Notes under the pieces: model-generated
Databases searched by the model: none
Seen by the model: the letters and a program-made list of their open reading frames with translations, nothing else
What the model was told of the DNA's origin: nothing
Part shown: piece after piece, positions 8,495 through 16,554 of the stretch
Position numbering within the stretch: the stretch's first letter is position 1
Layout of the letters: every line of letters begins with the position of its first letter
Position numbers and translations under genes: made by a program
Assembly (NCBI RefSeq): GCF_001570525.1
Contig: NZ_BBXC01000015.1
Span: 229,811 to 293,810, forward strand
DNA length: 64,000 bases
Reading direction: 5' to 3'
Source of the DNA: Herbidospora sakaeratensis
GTDB lineage: Bacteria; Actinomycetota; Actinomycetes; Streptosporangiales; Streptosporangiaceae

Positions 8495-9235
8495 TCAGGA
8501 CGGCGCGAGGCCCCGTTCGACGTGTTTGAGGGACCGGATCCCGTGTTCCAGGTGCCACTGCAGGTACGCCGCCACCAGGCCGCTGCACTCCACCCGGTTC
8601 CTCGCCTCCGACGCGTCGGCAGTCTCCCAGTCGCCCCGCAGCAGGGCGATCATCAACGCGATCGTCTCCGCCGCCGGGACGGCCGCGCCCGACGGCCGGC
8701 AGTTGCCGCACACCACTCCGCCGGCCACGATCGCGAAGGCCCGCACCGCCTCCGCGCCGCACCGGGCGCATTCGGAAAGCGCGGGGGCATACCCCGCCAC
8801 GGCCAGGGAGCGCAGGAAGAAGGCGTCCAGGACCAGGCGGGGTTCGTGGGAGCCGTCGACCAGGGTGCGCAGGCCGCCGACCAGCAGGAGGAACTGGCGG
8901 AGGGCCGGCTCCTTCTCGCCCAGGGTCAGTCTGTCGGCGGTCTCCAGCATGGCCGTGCCGGCCGTGTAGCGGGGGTAGTCGGAGACCAGGGGCTCGCCGT
9001 AGGGGCGGATGGTCTCGCACTGGGTGACCATGTCGAGGGTGCGGCCGGTGTGGAACTGGACGTCGACGTGGGTGAAGGGTTCGAGGCGGGCGCCGAAGCG
9101 GGATTTGGTCTTGCGGACGCCCTTGGCGACCGCTCTGACCTTGCCGGTGCGTCTGGTCAGGATCGTGATGATGCGGTCGGCCTCGCCCAGTTTGTGGGTG
9201 CGCAGGACGACGCCCTCGTCACGGTAGAGACTCAC
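8495..9235 (-). CDS. recO: DNA repair protein RecO
   Basis: A 246-aa protein of the RecFOR recombination mediator pathway, which anneals single strands and loads RecA at gaps. The N-terminal OB fold (residues 1-80, YRDEGVVLRTHKLGEADRI) is characteristic, and a C-terminal four-cysteine zinc site is visible as CARCG and CGNC (about 163-190). Length is typical for actinobacteria. Nothing unusual apart from the 19-bp gap to the downstream beta-helix gene, which may be cotranscribed. Confidence 0.95.
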   Translation of the reverse strand: MSLYRDEGVVLRTHKLGEADRIITILTRRTGKVRAVAKGVRKTKSRFGARLEPFTHVDVQFHTGRTLDMVTQCETIRPYGEPLVSDYPRYTAGTAMLETADRLTLGEKEPALRQFLLLVGGLRTLVDGSHEPRLVLDAFFLRSLAVAGYAPALSECARCGAEAVRAFAIVAGGVVCGNCRPSGAAVPAAETIALMIALLRGDWETADASEARNRVECSGLVAAYLQWHLEHGIRSLKHVERGLAPS

Positions 9236-9404
9236 GGCGTCAGCCTACTCGGGGTCACGTTTGGTGAAATTTCGGTAAGTAACCTCGTGGCGCTGTCTAT
9301 ACGTCCGGTAAACCTGAGGTGCGACGGGTTAACCGAAAGGTCACTAAGCTTTGGCCTCTGCGTGGGTTTCCTCCGCCCGCCGCATGAACCAGAGAAAGGG
9401 TGCC

Positions 9405-10940
9405 ATGACCCGCGTGGTGCTGCTGGGCTCCGAAAACGGAGCGCCCCCGCTGCCGCTCGCCGGCCTGCCGGGCTCCCCCATGGCCTTCCAGCGGCTGATC
9501 GACCAGGCCCTGCCTTACGACCCCGAGCCGGTCGTGATCATCAGGCCAGGTCAAGCCGCATTTTACCCGGGCGCCCGGACGGTGGAAAGCGCCGACCGGG
9601 CCGGGGATCTGCGGGCGATCGCCGAAGTGGCCGCGGGGCTGGACGAGGACCTGCTGGTCCTCCCGGCCGATTCGCTGATCCACGACGAGCTGATCTACCA
9701 GCTCGTGAAGTCCAAGCGGGGCGCCGTCGCGCTGGTCGTCCGCGAAGAGCGCGACCCCGACGCCCCCGAGCCGCCGCCCATCGAGGAGGCGGTGCCCGAG
9801 ATCGGGATGAACGTCCTGGAAGGGCGTCCCCAGCGGGCCCGCATCAGCAAGAGCCGGGTGATCTCGCAGGGCAGCGCCTACCACCAGGTGACCCGGCCCA
9901 ACGCGGCGCTGCTCGGGCCGCTGCACCTCAAGGCGAGCCAGGTGGCCAACCTGGCCGAGGCGGCCGGCGACCTGGCCGAGTTCGCCTCGCTCACCGGGCC
10001 CGAGGACGGGGTGACCGAGCTGCTGGTGCTGGGGCTGGTCCGCCGCGGCGTCTCGGTCGGCATCCGGGGACGTCGTGACCTGTTCTTCCGGCAGGTGAAC
10101 GCCGGGAACGCGCACGAGGCCGTGCAGGAGTTCCTGACCTACGACGAGGACCGGGCGCGGCTCGACAACGCCGTGAAGGGCGCCGACGGGTTCTTCACGA
10201 CCTACTTCGTCAGCACCTACTCGCGCTTCATCGCGCGGTGGGCGGCGCGGCGGGGGCTGACCCCCAACCAGGTCACGCTGATCTCGATCGCGCTGGGGCT
10301 GCTGGCCGCGGGCGCGTTCGCGACCGGCGGGCGGCCCGGCTACGTCGCCGGCGGCGTGCTGATCTACTTCGCGTTCGTGTTCGACTGCGTCGACGGGCAG
10401 GTCGCCCGGTACGCCCGCAAGTTCGGGGTGCTCGGGGCCTGGCTCGACGCGACGTTCGACCGGTTCAAGGAGTACGCCGTCTTCGTCGGCCTCGCCGTGG
10501 GCGCCACGGTCTCGGGGCAGTTCGGCGACGGCGAGGAGATCTGGACGCTGGCCCTGGTCGCGCTGGCGCTCCAGTCGGTCAAGCACCTGCTCGACTTCTC
10601 CTTCGGCGCGGCCAACCGCCGCAAGCCGCCGAACCCGCTGCCCACGCTCGACCTGGCCGTGGCCGACGACCGGCCGCTGCGCGACGCCCTCGAGGTGCGC
10701 AAGGCGAGCAGCGGCGGCGCGGTGAAGAACCTGCTGCGGTTGTGGACGAAGGCCGGGAAGTTCCGGACCGTCCACTGGGCCCGCAAGATGATCGTCTTCC
10801 CGATCGGCGAGCGGTTCGCCGCGATCGCCATCGTCACCGCGTTCTTCGACCCCAGGGTCACGTTCCTGGTGCTGATCACCTGGGGCGGCATCGCGGCCAC
10901 GTACACCCTGACCGGACGTCTCCTGAGGTCGATGGCATGA
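9405..10940 (+). CDS. CDP-alcohol phosphatidyltransferase with N-terminal sugar-nucleotide-like domain
   Basis: A 511-aa two-domain protein. Residues 1-about 230 look like a degenerate nucleotidyltransferase (VVLLGSENGAPPLPL at the N-terminus, where a GxGxRL motif would be in a true enzyme, then FQRLIDQAL). Residues about 270-511 form the membrane-embedded CDP-alcohol phosphotransferase with the diagnostic D-x2-DG-x2-AR-x8-G-x3-D-x3-D (DCVDGQVARYARK then GAWLDATFDRF, about 329-350). It should move a phosphoalcohol from CDP onto an acceptor, perhaps for an inositol-type lipid or wall polymer. ATG 9405 has AAAGGG 4 bases upstream; ATG 9384 is an alternative. The stop overlaps the next gene. Confidence 0.8.
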   Translation: MTRVVLLGSENGAPPLPLAGLPGSPMAFQRLIDQALPYDPEPVVIIRPGQAAFYPGARTVESADRAGDLRAIAEVAAGLDEDLLVLPADSLIHDELIYQLVKSKRGAVALVVREERDPDAPEPPPIEEAVPEIGMNVLEGRPQRARISKSRVISQGSAYHQVTRPNAALLGPLHLKASQVANLAEAAGDLAEFASLTGPEDGVTELLVLGLVRRGVSVGIRGRRDLFFRQVNAGNAHEAVQEFLTYDEDRARLDNAVKGADGFFTTYFVSTYSRFIARWAARRGLTPNQVTLISIALGLLAAGAFATGGRPGYVAGGVLIYFAFVFDCVDGQVARYARKFGVLGAWLDATFDRFKEYAVFVGLAVGATVSGQFGDGEEIWTLALVALALQSVKHLLDFSFGAANRRKPPNPLPTLDLAVADDRPLRDALEVRKASSGGAVKNLLRLWTKAGKFRTVHWARKMIVFPIGERFAAIAIVTAFFDPRVTFLVLITWGGIAATYTLTGRLLRSMA

Positions 10941-11653
10941 TCACGCACCCCCAGCCCGAGCCCGAGGTCCTCGACCCCCACCTGGAGCGGCAGCGGGTGC
11001 AGACCGCGCGCCTGGTGGCCTACCGCGACGACGGCCCGCTGGTCACGCTGCTGAAGCCCCGGCTGGGCCGCGGGCTGCCGCCGGTGCCGATGGCGCTGGC
11101 GGCGCTGCTGGCGATCGTCGCGCTGGCGGTGACCGGGTCGCTGACCGAGGGCCCGATGTTGCTGGTTCCCGCGATCGTGCTGACCGTGCTGGTGCTGCCG
11201 ACGGCCTCCCACGACCACCTGGGGCGGTTCGACTGGCTGACGCCGCCGCTGCTGCGGGCGGCCGAGTTCCTGACGATCATCCTGGTCGGGCTGGCCGCCG
11301 ACACCCCCAAGTGGCTGCTGTTCGTGCTGCTCTACATCGTCGGCTACCACACCTATGACACCGTCTACCGGACCCGGCAGAGCATCTGGCCCCCGGCGTG
11401 GATCTTCCAGGCGGGCCTGGGCTGGGAGGTGCGGCTGCTGCTGCTCGGCGTGGGCGCGGCCACCGGCACGCTGACGTGGGTGGCGGGCGCGCTGACCCTC
11501 TACCTGGTGGTGCTGTTCTCGGTCGAGAGCGTCAACAGCTGGGTGCGGCTCGACAAGCAGTCGGCCCTCGCGGCGGCCGACGCCGAGCAGGACCTCGAGG
11601 CCAGCCCCGAAGACGCGGTCGAGGCCGCGACGGGCGAGGCGGAGCCCACCTAA
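10937..11653 (+). CDS. DUF5941-like polytopic membrane protein
   Basis: A 238-aa protein with about six membrane segments, starting after a hydrophilic N-terminus of roughly 45 residues and ending in an acidic tail (about 200-238). It resembles the DUF5941 domain that in other actinomycetes is found together with, or fused to, a CDP-alcohol phosphotransferase domain. The ATGA overlap with the upstream phosphotransferase indicates translational coupling, so the two probably work as one membrane complex. No catalytic residues are evident. Confidence 0.65.
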   Translation: MITHPQPEPEVLDPHLERQRVQTARLVAYRDDGPLVTLLKPRLGRGLPPVPMALAALLAIVALAVTGSLTEGPMLLVPAIVLTVLVLPTASHDHLGRFDWLTPPLLRAAEFLTIILVGLAADTPKWLLFVLLYIVGYHTYDTVYRTRQSIWPPAWIFQAGLGWEVRLLLLGVGAATGTLTWVAGALTLYLVVLFSVESVNSWVRLDKQSALAAADAEQDLEASPEDAVEAATGEAEPT

Positions 11654-12306
11654 CCGCGCACCAGCGCCCTGCGCTTGGCGTAGAAGCGCCTCCCCGCCAG
11701 GTTCCAGACGATCTTGGCGGGGACGGGCAGGTTGCCCATGAAGTGGGCGCGTTCCTCGGGGGTGGCGTCCTCCAGGATCGCGCCCAGCACGATGAGCTGC
11801 TGCTTCAGCGAGCCGCCCGACGCCTCCTTGACGCCGCGCTCCCCCATCTCGTTCCACTCGGCCACCGTGATGTGCTCGGTCACCAGCGGCAGGATGTGGG
11901 TCTCCTCCTCGCGCAGGTGCTCGTCGAGGGCCTGGTGGTGGTCGGTGAGCAGGTCGGCCAGGCGGTCGCGGACGACCGGGTCGGCGGTGCGCTCGAACTC
12001 GGGCAGCAGGTCGCCGATGCGGCGGATGGTGTCGGCGATGTACTCGTGCTGGTGCTCCATCCGGTTGACCAGGTCGGCCTCCAGGGTGACCCGGGCGAGC
12101 AGCTTCGGCCAGAGGAGGTCGTCCTCGCCGGTGTGGTGGGTGTGCAGGCCGTCGGCGTAGCCGCGGTAGTGCTCGGCCATGAGGGCGGCGCGGGCGACGT
12201 CGCCGGGTCTGACCCGGCGGAACAGTTCGGGCATCATCTTCGACTCGCGCCGGAAGACCCGGTGGATCATGACCATCTCTTGGACGTAAGGGCGTTCGTT
12301 CGTCAT
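11650..12306 (-). CDS. Hemerythrin (HHE) domain protein, copy 1
   Basis: A 218-aa four-helix-bundle protein with histidines and carboxylates spaced for a di-iron site: HRVFRRES, AEHYRGYADGLHTHHTGEDDLLWP, EHQHEY, and DHHQALDEHLREEETHILP. Such proteins may sense or store oxygen or nitric oxide, or repair iron centres. The C-terminus (ARRFYAKRR-like) is basic. It lies 38 bp downstream of a close paralogue on the same strand, so the pair is probably one operon reading away from the SARP gene. Confidence 0.8.
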   Translation of the reverse strand: MTNERPYVQEMVMIHRVFRRESKMMPELFRRVRPGDVARAALMAEHYRGYADGLHTHHTGEDDLLWPKLLARVTLEADLVNRMEHQHEYIADTIRRIGDLLPEFERTADPVVRDRLADLLTDHHQALDEHLREEETHILPLVTEHITVAEWNEMGERGVKEASGGSLKQQLIVLGAILEDATPEERAHFMGNLPVPAKIVWNLAGRRFYAKRRALVRG

Positions 12307-12344
12307 GCGCTCCAGGGTGGGACGGGGTACTTGGAGATGATTGG

Positions 12345-13004
12345 TCAGCCTCTTGAAGGGCCGCGTACGGTCGCCACGCGCCGCGTGTAGCGGCGGCGGC
12401 CCACCAGGAACCAGGCCAGCCGCGCGGGCAGCGGCAGGTTGCCGAGCAGGTGGGCGCGTTCGGCCGGGGTGGCCTCCTCCAGCATCGCGCCGAGGAACAG
12501 CAGCAGCTTGTCCTTCGGGGTCTCGGTGGCGAACCGGGCCCCGGCGGCGGCGTACTCGGCGACCGTGAGGTGCTCCTCGATCAGGGTCAGGACGTGTTTC
12601 TCCTCGTCGTCGAGGTGGTCGAGGAGGGCGGCCCGGTGGTCGGCGTACAGGCCGGCGAGGTGGTCGCGCAGGGCGGGGTCGGCGGTGCGCTCCCAGTCGG
12701 GCAGCGCAGCGGCGATGCGGTCGAGGCCGGCCTGCACACGTTCGTGCTGGTGTTCCATGCGGATCACCAGGTCGGCCTCCAGGTCGACCCGGGCCAGCAG
12801 TTTGGGCCAGATGAGGTCGTCCTCGCCGGTGTGGTGGTGGTGCAGGCCCAGCGCGTAGTCGCGGTGGTGGGCGGCCAGGATCCCGGCGCGGGCGACGTCG
12901 CCCGCGGCGACGGTGGGCACGAGCTCCGCGAGCACCCGCGACTCGCGCCGGAACACCCGGTGGACCACGAGCATGTCGTGGGTGTCGGGCCGATCGGCAG
13001 ACAT
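12345..13004 (-). CDS. Hemerythrin (HHE) domain protein, copy 2
   Basis: A 219-aa paralogue of the next gene on this strand, clearly similar along its whole length (HDMLVVHRVFRRES, HHHHTGEDDLIWPKLLARV, EHQHER, DHLDDEEKHVLTLIEEH) and ending in the same ERAHLLGNLPLPARLAW region. The shared order of His and Glu residues fits a di-iron site in both copies. It starts 93 bp from the divergent SARP gene, so its promoter lies in the same intergenic region as the phased repeats described there. Confidence 0.8.
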   Translation of the reverse strand: MSADRPDTHDMLVVHRVFRRESRVLAELVPTVAAGDVARAGILAAHHRDYALGLHHHHTGEDDLIWPKLLARVDLEADLVIRMEHQHERVQAGLDRIAAALPDWERTADPALRDHLAGLYADHRAALLDHLDDEEKHVLTLIEEHLTVAEYAAAGARFATETPKDKLLLFLGAMLEEATPAERAHLLGNLPLPARLAWFLVGRRRYTRRVATVRGPSRG

Positions 13005-13054
13005 GATCGTCTTACCTTTCTGTCGAGGTCAGGCATTGAATGTCCGCCATGTGG

Positions 13055-13089
13055 CTTGAAGGTCTCTTGGGATGTTCTGGGGGTATAAC
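13055..13089 (+). promoter_or_regulatory. SARP-type phased heptamers and -10 of the SARP gene
   Basis: CTTGAAG (13055), CTTGGGA (13066) and CTGGGGG (13077) start exactly 11 bp apart, the spacing recognised by SARP DNA-binding domains, and end right at TATAAC (13084-13089), a good -10. Transcription would start about 13096, so the GTG at 13098 is probably leaderless. This suggests autoregulation and may also control the divergent hemerythrin genes. Confidence 0.55.
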
Positions 13090-13097
13090 CTGGCCGC

Positions 13098-16000
13098 GTG
13101 ACCGTTCGCGTACGGGTGCTTGGTCCCCTCCAAGCGGACGTCGACGGGCGTTCCGTGCTCCTCGGCGGGCCGAGGCAGCGCGCCGTGCTCGCCCTGCTGG
13201 TCGCCTCGCGCGGTGACGTCGTCTCGGTCGACCGCATGATCGAGGACCTGTGGCGCGGGGAGCCCCCGGCCAAGGCGATCGCGTCGCTCCAGTCGTACGT
13301 GGCCAACCTGCGCCGCCTCCTCGAACCCGGCCGCCCGCCGCGCGCCCCCGCATCAGTCCTGGTGAGCGCCGCCCCCGGGTACGCCGTCCGCCTCGACGCC
13401 GACGCCGTCGACGCCTGGCGTTTCGAACGTTCCGCCGCCGAGGCCCGCGACCTGAGCGCCCGCGACCCCGCCGCCGCGCGCACGCTGCTCAGCGACGCCC
13501 TGGGCATCTGGCAGGGCGCGGCGTTCGCCGAGTTCGCCGACGAGGAGTGGGCCGTCGCCGAGGCCGCCCGGCTGACCGAGGTGCGCCTGGTCGCCCAGGA
13601 GCTGCTGGTCGAGACCACCCTGCGGTCGGCGCCGCCGGCCGACGCCGTCCCGGCCGCCGAGATGCTGACGCGGCGCGAACCGCTGCGCGAGGAGGGCTGG
13701 CGGCTGCTGGCGCTGGCCCTGTGGGGCAGCGGGCGGCAGGCCGACGCCCTCGCGGCACTGCGCCGGGCCCGCACCACCCTCGCCGACGAACTGGGGCTCG
13801 ACCCCGGCCCGGCGCTGGCCGACCTCGAGGAGGCCGTGCTGGCGCAGCGGCTCGACCTGCTGCACGCCGCCACCCGGGCCCCCGGACCGGCCGAGGGCAC
13901 GCCGGTCACCATCGCCGCACCCCGCGCGGCCGAGATCTGGACCGATCCCGCCGGGCCGCTGTTCGTCGGCCGCGACCTCGAACTGGCCGAGATCGCCGGC
14001 GTCGCCGCCCGCGCCGCCGCCGGTGACGCGGGCGTGGTGCTGATCAGCGGCGAGCCGGGCGCCGGCAAGTCGACCCTGATGGCCCGCATCGCCGACGACC
14101 TCGACCCGGCGACCTGGCTGGTCGCGACCGGGCGCTGCCCCGAGACCGAGGGCGCGCCGCCCGCCTGGGCGTGGATCGAGGCACTGTCGCCGCTGACCCG
14201 GGTCGCCCCGCTGAACGAGCACGCCGGGGCGCTGGCCCCGCTGCTCGGCGACGCGCGCCCGCCCTCCGACGACGGCGCGGCCGGCCGGTTCCGCATGCAC
14301 CGCGCCGCCTGCGCCTGGTTGCGCTCGCTCACCACGACGTCGGGCCGGGCGCTGGCGATCGTGCTCGACGACCTGCACCGGGCCGACGCCGAGACCCTCG
14401 GCCTGCTGGTCGCGGTGGCCGGGGAGCTGACAGCCGCGAAGGTGCTGCTGGTGGCCGCCTACCGGCCCTCCGACGTGACCGACGCCCAGGAGGACGCGCT
14501 GGCCGCGCTGGCCGGGCGCTCCCCCACCCGCCTCCACCTCGACGGACTGTCCGAGGGCGACGTCGAGCGGCTGGTGACCTCGGTCTGCGGGCGCGAGGTC
14601 GAGGCCGGCACCGTCGCCTGGATCGCCGAGCGCACCGGCGGCAACCCCTTCTACGTACGGGAGAGCGCCCGCCTGCTGGCCTCCGAGGGCAGCCTGGCGG
14701 GGGTGGCCCGCAGCGTGCCAGAAGGGGTGCGCGACGTGCTGCGCCGGCGGCTGGCCCGGCTGCCCGCGCCCGCCGTCACCGTGCTCCGGCTGGCCGCCGC
14801 CGTCGGCCGGGAGGCCGAGGTCGAGGTGCTGGTCGGAGCCGCCGACGCCGACGAGGACGGCGTGCTCGACGCCCTGGAGGCGGGCGTGCTGACCGGCCTG
14901 CTCACCGAGCCGTCGCCGGGCCGGGTGCGGTTCACCCACGCGCTGGTCCGCGACACCCTCTACCACGACCTCTCGCAGGTGCGGCTCACCCGCATGCACG
15001 CCCGCGTCGCCGACGCCCTGGCCGCGCTGCACCCCGACGACCACACCGCGCTGGCCCACCACTACGCCCGCGCGGGCACCTCGGCGACCGCCGAGCGGGC
15101 CGTCGCCCACTCGGTCAAGGCCGCCGAACTGGCCACCCGCCGCTACGCCTACGACACCGCCACCGAACTCTACGAACAGGCGCTCGACGCGTTCGAACGG
15201 CTGCCCGCCCAGGCCATGGCCGACCGCGAGGCGGCCAAGGTCGGGCTGCTGGCCGCGCTGGTCCGCGCCCAGGTGCAGGACGGCGCGGTGGCGTACGCCC
15301 GGCAGACCAGGCAGAAGGCGGTGGAGATCGCCCAGGCGGCGGGCCGCGACGACCTGCTGATCGCCGCGTTCTCGTGCTGGACCGAGGCCACGCCGTGGCT
15401 GATCCGCCCCTACTCCTACGTCGACGAGCGCACCGTCGGCCTGATCACCCGGCTGCTGCGGCGCGGCGACCTCGACCCGGTCGTCCGGTGCCGCCTGCTG
15501 GAGATGATCGTCTCCGAACTGGAGAACGAGGGCGACCCGCGCAGCGCCACGGCCGCCGCCGAGCTGGAGGAGCTGGCCGCCACGCTCGGCGACCCGGCGA
15601 TGACGGCGCTGGCCCTCACGGTCCGGATCAAGGAGACCCCGTTCGAGCTGAACCCCCGGCAGGTGCTCGACCTGGCCCTGCGGCTGATCGACCTGGCCGA
15701 ACGCCACGACCACCTGCTGGCCTACCGCTGGTACGGCATGTTCGTCGCCGCCCGCGCCTGCTGGATGCTCGGTGATCTGCCCGGCATGCACCGGCACCTG
15801 AAGGCGGCCAACGGGGTGTCGACGGCGTACCAGATGATCGAGGCGCGTGAGGTGGTCAACGTCGCCTACGCCACGCTTCGCCACGTGGCCGGCGACCTCG
15901 ACGGCGCGCAGGCGGCCTACGCCGCCTCCTTCGGCCTGCTCCAGCGCAAGGGCTCGCTCAACGCCGCGGGGGCCCACGCGCTGGCGGTCTTCTCGATCCG

Positions 16001-16466
16001 GCTCACCCAGGACCGGCACGGCGAGTACGCCGACATCGCCTGGGCGCTGAAGGAGGAGCACGGCGCGATCGTCAACGACCTGCTGGCGGTGGCGCTCGGC
16101 CGCGAGGGCCGCCTGCGGGAGGCCGCCGAGATCCGCACCGAGTCGCCGCCGATCCGCAAGGACTTCTACTACTCCGTCTACCTGGCGCTGCGCGCCATGG
16201 CGGCGGCCCAGGTGGGGTCGCCGGAGGAGGCCAGGGAGATCCGCGAGCAGCTGCTGCCGCTGCGCGACGGCATCCCGGGCGCGGCCTCGTTGTCGATCGC
16301 GATGCGGCCGGTCGCCCACCTGCTGGGCGACCTCGCGGTCCGCCTGGGCGACCTCGACGAGGCGGCGGCGCACTACCGGCACGCGATCGAGGTGGCCCGG
16401 CGCCGGGGCGCTCCCCTGTGGGCCGCCGACGCCGAGAAGGCCCTGGCCGCGCTCGCGGAGGCGTGA
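13098..16466 (+). CDS. AfsR/SARP-family transcriptional regulator with ATPase and TPR-like regions
   Basis: A 1122-aa three-part regulator. Residues 1-about 95 form an OmpR-like winged helix (VRVLGPLQADVDGR at the start), 95-250 the BTAD bacterial activator domain, together the SARP module. An AAA/STAND ATPase follows (about 290-560) with Walker A GEPGAGKST and Walker B-like AIVLDDLH. The remainder (about 600-1122) is helical and TPR-like, probably sensing a partner. Such proteins activate secondary-metabolism or transport genes by binding direct repeats upstream of -10 boxes. Matching repeats lie before this gene and before the adjacent MMPL exporter, which is therefore the likely target. 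Start GTG 13098 follows the -10 directly. Confidence 0.9.
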   Translation: MTVRVRVLGPLQADVDGRSVLLGGPRQRAVLALLVASRGDVVSVDRMIEDLWRGEPPAKAIASLQSYVANLRRLLEPGRPPRAPASVLVSAAPGYAVRLDADAVDAWRFERSAAEARDLSARDPAAARTLLSDALGIWQGAAFAEFADEEWAVAEAARLTEVRLVAQELLVETTLRSAPPADAVPAAEMLTRREPLREEGWRLLALALWGSGRQADALAALRRARTTLADELGLDPGPALADLEEAVLAQRLDLLHAATRAPGPAEGTPVTIAAPRAAEIWTDPAGPLFVGRDLELAEIAGVAARAAAGDAGVVLISGEPGAGKSTLMARIADDLDPATWLVATGRCPETEGAPPAWAWIEALSPLTRVAPLNEHAGALAPLLGDARPPSDDGAAGRFRMHRAACAWLRSLTTTSGRALAIVLDDLHRADAETLGLLVAVAGELTAAKVLLVAAYRPSDVTDAQEDALAALAGRSPTRLHLDGLSEGDVERLVTSVCGREVEAGTVAWIAERTGGNPFYVRESARLLASEGSLAGVARSVPEGVRDVLRRRLARLPAPAVTVLRLAAAVGREAEVEVLVGAADADEDGVLDALEAGVLTGLLTEPSPGRVRFTHALVRDTLYHDLSQVRLTRMHARVADALAALHPDDHTALAHHYARAGTSATAERAVAHSVKAAELATRRYAYDTATELYEQALDAFERLPAQAMADREAAKVGLLAALVRAQVQDGAVAYARQTRQKAVEIAQAAGRDDLLIAAFSCWTEATPWLIRPYSYVDERTVGLITRLLRRGDLDPVVRCRLLEMIVSELENEGDPRSATAAAELEELAATLGDPAMTALALTVRIKETPFELNPRQVLDLALRLIDLAERHDHLLAYRWYGMFVAARACWMLGDLPGMHRHLKAANGVSTAYQMIEAREVVNVAYATLRHVAGDLDGAQAAYAASFGLLQRKGSLNAAGAHALAVFSIRLTQDRHGEYADIAWALKEEHGAIVNDLLAVALGREGRLREAAEIRTESPPIRKDFYYSVYLALRAMAAAQVGSPEEAREIREQLLPLRDGIPGAASLSIAMRPVAHLLGDLAVRLGDLDEAAAHYRHAIEVARRRGAPLWAADAEKALAALAEA

Positions 16467-16477
16467 CCTTCCGGTCT

Positions 16478-16506
16478 CCAAGCGGGCCCCAAGAGGCGAC
16501 CAAGCG
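16478..16506 (+). promoter_or_regulatory. Three heptamers at 11-bp spacing before the MMPL gene
   Basis: CCAAGCG (16478), CCAAGAG (16489) and CCAAGCG (16500) are direct repeats exactly 11 bp apart. On the opposite strand they read CGCTTGG, CTCTTGG and CGCTTGG; CTCTTGG also occurs in the SARP gene promoter (from 13064). They are most simply explained as a binding site for the SARP encoded just upstream, although their orientation is opposite to that in the SARP promoter. No clear -10 follows. Confidence 0.5.
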
Positions 16507-16554
16507 GCCGGGCCGACCGTGGGGGTGTCACCCGACCACGAGAGGACACCCCCG

